A stretch of DNA of 64,000 nt, taken from contig NC_092653.1 of the NCBI RefSeq assembly GCF_032118995.1, forward strand, positions 22,835,202-22,899,201. The letters run 5' to 3'. Under the pieces are notes generated by a model. It worked only from the letters and a program-made list of their open reading frames with translations. It did not search any database and was not told the origin of the DNA. Every line of letters starts with the position of its first letter. Position 1 is the stretch's first letter. Positions 48,351-59,272 of this stretch are shown here, piece by piece. The stretch comes from Asterias amurensis. Lineage: Eukaryota; Echinodermata; Asteroidea; Forcipulatida; Asteriidae. Made by a program: the position numbers and the translations under genes.

Positions 48351-48466
48351 ACTCTACAACAAACATTGCTTCAATTGATTCTCTTTAAACTTTTTAAATT
48401 AAACAGACACAACCGGCTCTTTAACTGTTGGTTGGATAAACCCTAACGATTGAACGATCTATTCAT

Positions 48467-48837
48467 TTAAAAAGGCACTGGACACTATTGTGAATTTCTC
48501 AAAATAATTCTTATATAGCATAAAAACTTTGGTAACGAGCAACGGAGGGTTGTAATAGTTTGAAACATTATGAGGAACGGCTCCCTCTGGGAAGTCACGT
48601 AGTTTTTGATAAAGAGGGAATTTTTCACTCGAATTATAAAATGCTTTAGCTGAAGCCTCTTTATTAAGCATCTAGAAGCAAACCACGTAATGCAACAATG
48701 GTGTTGGCAAATTCTATGACCTATTGAGCCAAAAATATTCACAGGGTTGTTATTTTATGCATATATTTGGATACACAAAGTGAGGATACTGGTCTTTGAA
48801 CATAATAATACCAAACGTGTCATTCACGTGCCTTTAA
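48467..48837 (-). mobile_element. TTAA MITE family A, reverse orientation
   Basis: Flanked by TTAA at 48467-48470 and 48834-48837. The end aaaggcactggacactattg and the body (aacggctccctctgggaagt on the plus strand) match the family in reverse. It lies in the spacer between lectin genes 3 and 4. Confidence 0.8.
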
Positions 48838-49068
48838 AGGATTCTGTTTTAGGTATTTTGTGTTGAATTTATCTCTGATACTGATTGCAAGTAATCGATA
48901 GTGAGCGCAACTAGTGACGTGCTGCCACTTACCAGTGCGTGATTAAAGACAAATTACCTTGACATTTATGGCGATGTTTGCAGTCTGCAATTATAAAAGT
49001 TGATTCTTGTACATCTGAATTTGATATTTAAAAAAGTATAGCTTTCATGTTTTTTCTGCCTTTCAGAA

Positions 49069-50057
49069 TTAGAAATTTTACAGAACAATTATCTGAAATG
49101 TTAAAGTAGATTTCTATATAAATATTAAATAACAGTCTTATTAATTTCCCATAAAGGCAGAAGAATTTAAACAAAATCCGAGATTTGCATCAATTAGCTT
49201 AGTTCACTATAGATTACATTATTTTACATAAAGCAATTAACTAAGCACCCATTAACTTCAGTAAAATAATACCAGACAACATTTTTAAATACCGAGCTAA
49301 AAGTTCTCATCTACCGTCGCTAAGGAGGGGTCAAAATAAAGTGCGCCACCATGTGTTTCCCCAAGGAGAGGGTTGATGCGAAGGCGAAACAATGCAGGCA
49401 TTAGACTGGGCCCCTGTCTTTATCCGCAAGGATAAAGACAGGTCCCTGCTGGTAGATCACGTGATTCCATTGGATATCATAAACGTGCAGTGACATAGAT
49501 ACCCAAACAGTCACTGCTGTCAAATCCGCAATGGAATTTGACTGCGTATGTCTATGTGAAATAAATTAGGTCAAAGGTGAATCTACACGCCGGTTTTGGT
49601 ATTATTCACGAGCCTCGAAGTGTGACGTCAGATGTTCAGGCTATACAGGCATAATGCTGTCATAATTATTGACTGCAGTTAGTGATACTCAGTAGGTAGA
49701 CGCTCTTTACTACTAACGTAATACATTCCTCCTCTAACAATAATATTAAACAACAGTCTGACATGGCAGAAAAATAATTTTGTTAAATTTTGTAAATGTA
49801 ATTAGATAAAATTTTAAGAGATCTTAGATGGAATGTACTTGCCCATCATGATCAAAAGCGAAATGCTCCTCCGGTAACCACTTCAAATAATCTCCTATTC
49901 ACTAATTTGGTGTACGTTTTAGCTATTATTGTAATATCTGATTGCGTGCGCGACGATTTCATTCGATAACGTTTAGTGTAACCATGCACAACTTTAGTAA
50001 AACGTATCACACTGATGGTATAATTATTTATTGTATCGCTCAAAAATGCCACACGCT
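49069..50057. repeat. Duplicated 3' flank of lectin gene 4 (copy of 57767-58711)
   Basis: About 95 percent alike by eye to 57767-58711, including the segment aggaggggtcaaaataaagt, a tgtgacgtcagatgt site and the GCAA hairpin. It marks the left limit of the recent duplication. No coding region is supported. Confidence 0.85.
49411..49444. repeat. Hairpin with GCAA tetraloop, copy 1
   Basis: cctgtctttatcc, loop gcaa, ggataaagacagg: a perfect 13-bp stem. An identical copy is at about 58109-58142 in the duplicated flank. Confidence 0.85.
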
Positions 50058-53000
50058 TTAATTATTGCGACGCATCTTCATTTCGGTCTTTACAATTTGT
50101 CGTCCCGGCCAAGTGAACCAACGAATACCGCGATACTCCAGACCCGAATCCAATCGATGCGAAAATTCGCCATTCAGGTTCGATTCTACTGCACAGTCAT
50201 CGAACCACCAACCTGCATTGACGAGACCTGCACAGTTTTGACCATCGTTGTCATTGTCGTTGTCGTAGGTTGAGAACGTACGGCCATTCAACGACTCAAA
50301 AACACCACCTGGAAAGAAATAAGAAAAATTAAATAGGGACTACGAGAAAATAGTCATTTTTAAACAATAAGCCTATTAAACAAAATAACAAAAATACTTT
50401 GGTTTTGCAATTTAGCCGTGGTTTTGGCATAATGTTATTCTTCATTTGAAAGTCCAACCAACAACAAGTTGAAAGTCCATTGACATCAGTCGATATCGGA
50501 GAAAGTCGTGAAACTGATAGTTTCTTACCTTTGCAACCAATGAGCTCAATCCGCATTGATGGCCATTCGTTGTACGCTGTCGGTTTGATGCGGATGTACC
50601 GTGCTTGAACAGGCTCGTCGAACATGCTGGTAACGGGGGTGTCATGGTCAGTATTGCCATCGAATTCCTGCAAAGGAGCACATTTCCAATAATTTGAACA
50701 TGTAAATGTATAGCAACAATTTACATCGGTAGAGCATGGCAATGCCGGAATGCAAAATTTCCAGACCGCCGACACTAAAAAGAAGTAATCATGAATACCT
50801 TTTGTAAAAGAAAATAAAAAATTACAAGTACATAGAAATTCACTCGCACCATTTACCATTTGAGTTGTAATTTGAGTTACGGTAAAAATGTAATGGAAAA
50901 TCATGGTTTTCCGTTAGTTGTTGATAAATTTAACATAGCTTTGTTGCAAAACAGTGCCAGTCTTGTGTTACACTATAATTAAACCATTGTTATATAAAAC
51001 AGACAATATTAATTGATATAGATTAATGATCAAATGCTTTATACTCAGCATACGATATCACATTTCTTTGTATGTGCATTCCAAGATCAAGCCAATGATG
51101 TGGTCAGCCAATGAGTGCACATGATTGGCATGACGCTTGTTACATTTTGGAGGGAAATTCGGTTGCTTAGCGTCACTTTGTCACAGCTTGTGAATCAAGT
51201 CAACGTTTTACAACACAACGAAAAATAACACATTAAAACAATCACACATTCGCATCGATTTACTCACCTGTGCTGTAGCCGGAGTTGTTCCACCAACGTA
51301 GTCCCATTGTGTCTGGTCGGAACGATACTCCACTTTGTACTTTTTTACCCACTCTTTATCGGTAGAATAGTAACTTCCTTGCATAATGACACCTTCAACC
51401 TGGGTCTGTATCTTTAAATCCACCTTAAACCATGATGCTTCCACTGCATCTGTTTGCGAGCACCAACTGCCTCCCACCTGGTTTAGACGCCCATTAACCT
51501 CAGAACAGTAACCCGGATAATCTTTGTGGAAACCTGATGATGTGATGCTCGAGTCAGGAATGGTTTTGTCTTCCATTCCAAGGGGTTGTTCACATATCCC
51601 ATCGACTGAATACAAAAAAGCAATTACTTGAGGTATAATTTTTTATATTTCTTAAAAAAGGCAGGAGAGGCAAAAAATACTTTATAGCAAAATAAAAGAA
51701 CAACAACAAATGATTAATGCAAATATTATTGGAAATTAAATTTGTAATTAAATTGTTACTCTATCTACTTGATTTGAGGTGTTTACACCAAGATACATTT
51801 CGTAATTGTCAACTTTTCGGCATTGGGTCTATTAAGTAGAATACTTTCCGTTATACCTGGCTCAATTCCAGGGCTTCCAACACTGAGGGCGTACTTGTCT
51901 CCTGTAATATAGAAGGGTGAAGTAATCAGAGACAATTTCTGACCCTCTTCATCTGTGAGATCCACACGGATTGTCCAATTAGATACATCCTTAGTCAGCA
52001 GACGGAGTGCTTCATTTCCAAGCCAGAACTCGCTGCTAACATCACCAAAGCCTTCTTTGTACTCGAGCCAAGTCCGAGTGAAGTTCACAGACCCATCTTG
52101 GCGCCTTTGGAAAACCTTGCAATACAATCAACAGAGGGAAGCCCACATTTAATTGGTCAAGCCGATATATTTATAGTTGTATGAAGAAAGCGTGCCTCCA
52201 CAAATGTACCTCTAACATGAAAAATAATGTGATATTACGTTGGCACATATGAGGGCGCTGTTTGGTTTGGGTTATCTCACACCACTTTAAATTACCCTGT
52301 TTAGCAGCTCAGTTGTGTCCACCCACAGCCAAGTGTTTACCATTTGCTCGTGTTTATCTATATAATTTGGTGGGATGTAGCAATCAAAATGTTTTTTTGG
52401 TATAAATTAATAAAATTAATTTTCAGCAACAGTTTAGCCTTGTTAGAATCCATTAATTGACTTACCACCCAGCCTTTGTCACCTTCCATGTCACAGTAGA
52501 CTTCTTTCCCGCCTGTATGTGATTGTATACCGATGTGGTAAACTCCACTGGTAGTGCTACCGGCATCAACCAAAGCTTGACAGTCGGTATATTCTGGGTG
52601 GAAGAACACCAGAATTTGTAAACATATTCAAGCAAAGCATACTTTACGTCCCTCAAAGTATGGTTCTTTATGACATAATTTTGTTTACTTCACTTGGTTA
52701 AAGAGAACCAAAATTACAAAGCCCGCGAGAAAATGTTTTCGAGGTCATTTACGGCGTGGCGTCGGGCCCGGGAAGCTCTTCATAGACGTTCTGTCGTTCA
52801 ATCAGTTAGTTTCACTATTTGGAACATGTACCTTTGGGCCGTGCTGGAATAAATGTCCATTTGGGCCGTGCTGAAAATAGTAGCAGTGTAACATGCATAA
52901 TGATTAACCCTACAATGACGTAGAAAAGGCGAAGTTGGGTGAATTGGAAAAAACAGATGCAAATGATTGAATTAGCCAATATTCTGCCACAGTTAACGGT

Positions 53001-55776
53001 TTTCGGGTTCTATTGATGCTCTGTCCTGCAATCTGAGCCACTATTTGGCACTTGTTGTTTTGGTGGGGGATGTATAATTAATAAGAATATATAACTTTGT
53101 TATGTATATATAACTTGAAGACTAGTCTTCTCATGGTGTATCTCAACATATGCATAAAATAACGAACCTGTGAAAATTTGAGCTCAATTGGTCGTCGAAG
53201 TTGCGAGATAATTATGAAAGAAAAAACACCCTTGTCACACGAAGTTGTGTGCGTTTAGATGGTCGATACCTCAAGTTCTAAATCTGAGGTCTCGAAATCA
53301 AATTCGTGAAAAATTACTTCTTTCTCGAAAACTATGGCACTTCAGGGGGAGCCGTTTCTCACAATGTTTTATACCATCAACCTCTCCCCATTACTTGTCA
53401 CCAAGAAAGGTTTTATGCTAATAATTATTTTGATTAATTACCAATAGTGTCCACTGCCTTTAACTAAATTGCATTCATTAAGTGCCTCAACACTGTTTCA
53501 AAGCGCTGTACACTCAAATGCATTTATAAAACATAAGAATGGGGTCGAATAAGAACTGCACGTTGAGTACTCAGTATTAGTGCTTGACATACATCAGTGT
53601 AACACACAAACAATGTATGGGTCAAATGCAATTCCGGGTCCCGTTGGGGCCTGACCGATTTCGGGTCAGTACGAATCAGAGTCAAGAAGTGATACAAAAA
53701 AGGGTTAGTTGACCACTTTCTGTGTCCTAATGTAATCGAGATCATTATAGTATCTTCCGTGTGCAGTCTTCGTTGGTCAAGAAATTCAATATTTGATGGT
53801 TTGCCGTGCAAAACAGAGGAATGCAAGGTGTTTGGCACACCTCTCTCCTCATTGAACTTTCCTTGTCTACCTATTGCTTACTCCATCATGGTCAGAATAC
53901 CTCCATTGGGTGATTATTTTTGACCAAATTCTTATCGCCCGAGTTTGGCGTAAAAGGTAATTAATTTTCGAGCCTCTTTCAGTAAATTACTAATCTTGGT
54001 TCAAGTTTCTGAAGATGCCCAAGGCTTGTTATTTGCATGTCATTAATCGTCCTTTTCATTTAATGTCATAGATAACAAATTATGTCATGTTCGGAAGTGA
54101 TACTTCACTTAGGAACAATAGGTGCCTTTCGTTAAAGGTTACCCATAATTTTTAATGGTTATTAAAAATGTTGCACAACAATGTTTCTGAAGACTTTTCC
54201 CCCTGGCATCAAACGGTAAAACCACTCAACTGCCAAGTCATTGTTAGTAAAACCAATTAACTGCCAAGTTAGTATTTTGACATTATCATGCATAAAAGCT
54301 AAATAAATTCATCGTTAATTTCTTCATTATTTTAAAAGATGCACTTTGAAGAGGTCATGATCTATAACGATTTTCATAAACTGGAACAGTACGCGTACCA
54401 ATGTTGAGCACTAGCACAACGATAGCTTGTGAGAGTTCACCTACTGCATGTTACATTGTAATTGCTTTGGGCGGCTCTCGTCATTGGTTACCGCTAATTT
54501 TATGACGATTATTTTGTATAAGTAGGACAAAAACAACATTTGTGAAAGGCTTTGTTACATCATAAGTAATATCCCCATCACGGTTGACTGCTTGTAAAAA
54601 TGTTAATTTTTTTATGCAAGTTTGCCTCAAACAAGGCTAAAATCCACTCTAGGTAAGGGGCTGCAAGAAGAAAATGATTGAAAATGAAAATAACTCAGGA
54701 GAGCTGGAGGCAGGAATTGATATATTTCTCTAAAATAGTCCAGATCATAGGGTGGGGGAAACACCAGGCAAGGATTTCCAATAAGATGCAGTACGTAACG
54801 ATTGAATGTAATGTTCTTTCAGCCGACACGACATGGCAATTGTTCATTATGATAATTGTGATGCCAGGTAAAGGCTTTTAAATAGTTGATGGTTGGCTAA
54901 TTTCCAAGGTTGATCCGTCAATGAATTATTCGTTTGTCTAAGTTGTTGGTTTATTTATGAGGGGCTTTATTCGCTACTGAGCTGTGTGTTGCACACAATG
55001 AGTTCCCAGCTAATGGTGTTTTGTTTGCATTCAATAATTTTTTTCTCCAAAATTTATTTACCCATTTAATTGCGTTCTTTGTTAGGAATTCGTTAAGTTC
55101 TTTTGACTTTGAAATAACTTTTGTTTGTATCATGAAGAAAAGGTTAATTTAAAGCTGGATTTGTTTTTTCAGTTTGATTTTTTATTTTTACATTTACAGC
55201 TTACAATATTGTCATTATAGTAAAAAATTACTATCGGAACATGTTTTCAAAGCAACAAATTCTTCTTTAACATTTTCCCCTCCAAATTGCGAATCCCAAA
55301 CTGGTGTGATGCTTTGTTAACATACAAACACTACCTTGTCTAGTTTACCTTTTGTCTTTATAGTAGTCATCGTGCTTTCATCATGACAATCGAAATAGTC
55401 ATGAATCTCCTCTACGTCATCAGTGAACAGCGGTTGGTCGGTGTAGTATAGTTCATACGGTCTCTTGGGTGCCCTTCGATTGACTCCCCCTGGTAGTATA
55501 ACGGTACATGAGCATCGTTCTTGTTGGGTGAGAGGCATCACCCAGCGGAGTTTGCCTTCATGGTCAGGCTCTTGCCCAAAATAACACTTCTTTGCTGTGA
55601 CTGGGGAAAAACAAACATACAAAATAATGACATAAATAACATTGAATGGATGGTGTTACAATGTATAAAGCATTTCTAATAAGCATTCACTTTTCGCCAA
55701 TTGACATATTGTACCATGTATGTGTCTCTTATAGGTACAAACACACGTGTTCGGTTACTGCTTTTGCATCACAAAA

Positions 55777-55809
<33 letters not shown>

Positions 55810-57135
55810 CATGAACCAGACTAATGAGCCAATCTATACCGACTTTGAGAAAACCAATGCAATGTCGTAAATAGTGTGCATAGCATACCATGCACACAAA
55901 ATTCTAGGTTTGTCAGGTAATTTTTCCCATTTACTCCCCATATTTTAAGGATGGTGTCACAACTTCCAAAACGATGACAAAATGTAAGCCAAACATTTTG
56001 GTACTTTTTTTAGTTGTGACAGTGAGCTTTACATTGCCTAAAGAAAAACGCAATTCGCACACTTCGTTTCTAATGTCTTTCTGTCAAAGGGTATCAGCGT
56101 TGCCATACCGCATACAAACTATTTAAGCAATTACTCGAACTGCAACCATCTGCGGGGATTATTCAGATTATTCTTCAAAACTTCCGGGTCATGATTGACC
56201 TTGATCAGTGTTTTGTTCTGATCTTACCCGTTTTGGGGTCAGTACAGTATGAAACTTAATGAATAGTGTATGTCTATATAAATGACACGTAAATGTGTTA
56301 AAATAACCTTGTATCCGGGTTAACAATTCCATTTTCAAACCACTTGTGGGGTCACTTGAAACCTCACATTTTTTCCGTATAAACTCAGGGGTCAGTATGT
56401 CACTATGCATAACTTATTTAGTGTTCAAATGGTTTAAAGAAGATGGTTCACACAAATTCCTCGAAGATGTGCTGCATGTTTTCTGTTTACTTCGTGAACT
56501 AACCAATGAATCGGATTTTTTTTTACAATTTTTGCTTAGCCTACCTAAAATAGACCCCTGTACTGATGACGTCACGATTTATTTACCGCATTGCTTAAAA
56601 TGATGTTATACATGACTAGAGATACAATGGTTTCATCTATTCCGGAATTTGTATCAGTTGTAGTTGACAAACATTGGTATTGATGGGCAAGTTAACTATG
56701 TGTAAATAATTTTTCACCGTAGGTAGTTGATGACGCTGGCAAAGCCAAACAGTAACATTCCCAAACTGTAAGTAACATTCCCAAACTGTTTCAATATCTG
56801 TCCACTATTAAAGTGAAACTACGTAATATAAGTTCACGAAATGAACATAAACCAATTTATGAAAACAAACCAATTTTGAATTGAATTGAAAAATTGATAA
56901 CGTTCTCACAATGGTCATGAACGCAACTTCCCCCAAATAATTCACCCGCCTTTCGACACGGCCATACGCCAGAATTGAACTGACAGTTTTGAAGTTGCAC
57001 ATTATGCGTACATTCTTCGCCTATTTTTCTATTTCTGGTATCTCTGCAGCGCTACTTTTACATATTTTAATGCAAGGTGATGGTCTTACCTGCATGAATA
57101 GTAAACAAGAACACGGCGGTTTGCAGAATGTCCAT
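50058..57135 (-). CDS. Lectin gene 4: secreted FBG protein with an inserted F5/8C domain
   Basis: Exons: 57135-57090, 55600-55349, 52593-52466, 52115-51857, 51605-51268, 50667-50529, 50308-50058; 1413 nt, 470 residues. Signal peptide MDILQTAVFLFTIHA, unlike genes 2 and 3. The mature start VTAKKCYFGQEPDHEG leads into the cysteine domain (ERCSCTVILPGGVNRR, FDCHDES). FBG halves and F5/8C (ICEQPLGMEDK ... RIELIGC) are nearly identical to gene 5. The FBG calcium loop is STYDNDNDNDGQNCAG. A minus-strand AATAAA (plus 50027-50032) follows the stop by about 26 bases, so the 3' UTR is very short. The intron between exons 2 and 3 is 2.8 kb and holds a MITE absent from gene 5. Start context GCCATGG is strong. 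Confidence 0.9.
53115..53463 (+). mobile_element. TTAA MITE family A, left end lost, specific to gene 4
   Basis: The body runs from agtcttctcatggtgtatct to gtgtccactgcctttaa. The equivalent site in gene 5 (near 62330) lacks it: tatatataacttataactaa is uninterrupted there. About 35 bp of the left end are missing. Confidence 0.8.
53900..55320. repeat. Duplicated intron segment, gene 4 copy
   Basis: 54170-55320 is nearly identical to 62610-63715 in gene 5. A 67-codon open frame on the plus strand (54678-54881; 63069-63272) is carried along in both; one residue differs. It lacks features of a gene and is explained by recent duplication. Confidence 0.8.
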
Positions 57136-59235
57136 GGCTTGTCTCGCTTCCAATACCAAATGATAGGATATAGTCAGTAGAGCACCCTGTACGACCCTGT
57201 TATAAAACTACAACACGTCATAATTGCACATTCTGCTATGGGGGTATTCTAATGACCAATCAACACAAGCCGTTTGTCTACTATCTGGAAAATAGACAGT
57301 CATCCAACTGAAACCGATTAGTGCCTGCTGGCGGTTTTTGCGGAAATCCAAAGAAACAATGACAATGGCTATAACTGGTGACTAGTTTTTCAGCTAAAAT
57401 TGTACTCCACTTTATTGGTGGCTTTATTAATTTGTTCTTCTACCGAACTGTAAATTGTAAGCCTCTGCAACACAATGTGCCCCCTAGTGTTGCAGTGTGT
57501 GAACAGAGGAAGATGTCAAAAGAGGTTTGCTTTTTTTCAACATGAAGGTGATGTTTAGACGGGGTTTTTTTTTACACCAGATTTGCTGTGTTTGCATGCC
57601 CTTGTACTATTATATTAACTATACGTGTAGAACGATCTGTAAACTAACCATCAGTGTTGAGTGTGCCTTCATGATCAAGGATAGTATCTTTACTCAGATC
57701 AGGTTAATCATTAGAATCATCCCCCATCCCCGACCCCCCAAAAAGCCACGCATTTTAATTATTAGAATTAGAAATTGTACAGTACAATTATCTGAAATGT
57801 TAAAGTAGATTTCTATATAAATATTAAATAACAGTCTTATTAATTTCCCATAAAGGCAGAAGAATTTAAACAAAATCCGAGATCTGCATCAATTAGCTTA
57901 GTTCACTATAGATTACATTATTTTACATAAAGCAATTAACAAAGCACCCATTAACTTAGTAAAATAATACCAGACAACCTTTTTAAATACCGAGCTAAAA
58001 GTTCTCATCTACCGTCGCTAAGGAGGGGTCAAAATAAAGTGCGCCACCATGTGTTTCCCCAAGGAGAGGGTTGATGCGAAGGCGAAACAATGCAGGCATT
58101 AGACTGGGCCCCTGTCTTTATCCGCAAGGATAAAGACAGGTCCCTGCTGGTAGATCACGTGATTCCATTGGATATCATAAACGTGCAGTGACATATATGC
58201 CCAAACAGTCACTGCTGTCAAATCCGCAATGGAATTTGACTGCGTATCTCTATGTGAAATAAATGAGGTCAAAGGTGAATCTACACGCCGGTTTTGGTAT
58301 TATTCACGAGCCTCGAAGTGTGACGTCAGATGTTCAGGCTATACAGGCATAATGCTGTCATATGAATGCAGTTAGTGATACTCAGTAGGTAGACGCTCTT
58401 TACTACTAACGTAATACATTCCTCCTCTAACAATAATAAATTTTGTAAATGTAATTAGATACAATTTTAAGAGATCCTAGATGGAATGTACTTGCCCATC
58501 ATGATCAAAGTGCGAAATGCTCCTCCGGTAACCACTTCAAATAATCTCCTATTCACTAATTTGGTGTACGTTTTAGCTATTATTCTAATATCTGATTGCG
58601 TGCGCGACGATTTCATTCGATAACATTTAGTGTAACCATGCACAACTTTAGTAAAAAGTATCACACTGATGGTATAATTATTTATTGTATCGCTCAAAAA
58701 TGTCACACGCTTTAAAGTCACCTGGAAATAGAATTGTTTTTCTTTCAAACATTAGAGTATATGCTTACGAACAATAAAACAATTTTTTTAGTAATTGTTT
58801 GTCACGATTTATTTGTTTAAAAAATATATAAAGTTGTTTGGGGGCTGACTCCGCCTACCCCTTTTGTGACGTCAATCGAGGCAGACTTTGCCTGCAATGA
58901 GTATAGTAAACACACGTGCAAAGTACATGTACGTCCAAGTCGTGAGTTGGTACATTTCAAAAAGTGTTTTTCTGCATTCAGCAGCAATACACCTGGTCGG
59001 CATTTTTTTTTTGAAACGTACAAACTCACGACTTGGTCCGTACATGTACTTTGCAATTGTGTTTACTCTACGCATTACAGGCAAAGTCTGCCTCGATTGA
59101 CGTCACGAACAGCGCCCTCTCGGGTCGGGGTCTACTCTTAAATTTGTAAATAACATAAGAACTGATTGTTTAAAACCTTAGTTAACTGTTTATTCACATT
59201 CCACTCATCAAAACACATATATTAGTGACAAAAGC
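57136..59235. other. Spacer between lectin genes 4 and 5
   Basis: 57136-57766 is the promoter side of gene 4; minus-strand ttttataa near 57200 is the only TATA-like site seen. 57767-58711 copies the gene 4 3' flank. 58716-59268 is a MITE. No gene is supported. Confidence 0.55.
58109..58142. repeat. Hairpin with GCAA tetraloop, copy 2
   Basis: Same stem and loop as at 49411, kept unchanged although the flanking sequence has drifted slightly. Confidence 0.85.
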
Positions 59236-59272
59236 TTTATTTTGAAAAAATACCACTTCCAGGTGACTTTAA
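58712..59272. mobile_element. TTAA MITE family C at the gene 5 stop codon
   Basis: A 553-bp element between TTAA duplications (58712-58715 and 59269-59272). Terminal repeats are agtcacctggaa and ttccaggtgact. The empty site is preserved in gene 4 (acacgctttaattattgcg at 50051-50069). It contains a 95-bp imperfect palindrome: arms 58866-58960 and 59009-59106, both with tgacgtcaatcgaggcagac on opposite strands. On the minus strand the loop region encodes MPTRCIAAECRKT, which resembles the start of a THAP zinc-finger domain. Confidence 0.88.
59236..59241 (-). terminator. Polyadenylation signal supplied by the MITE (gene 5)
   Basis: Minus-strand AATAAA, 28 bases after the gene 5 stop and inside the inserted element. 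The ancestral signal, homologous to 50027-50032, is now at 58681-58686, about 555 bp further away. Confidence 0.65.

Noticed and set aside
54678-54881. A 67-codon plus-strand frame present almost identically at 63069-63272
   Set aside because: It lies in the duplicated intron of lectin genes 4 and 5. Conservation is explained by recent duplication; there is no start context, domain or splice support.
58866-59141. Four overlapping frames on both strands in the gene 5 flank, considered as a gene
   Set aside because: They arise from the palindromic arms of the MITE, which translate alike on both strands.
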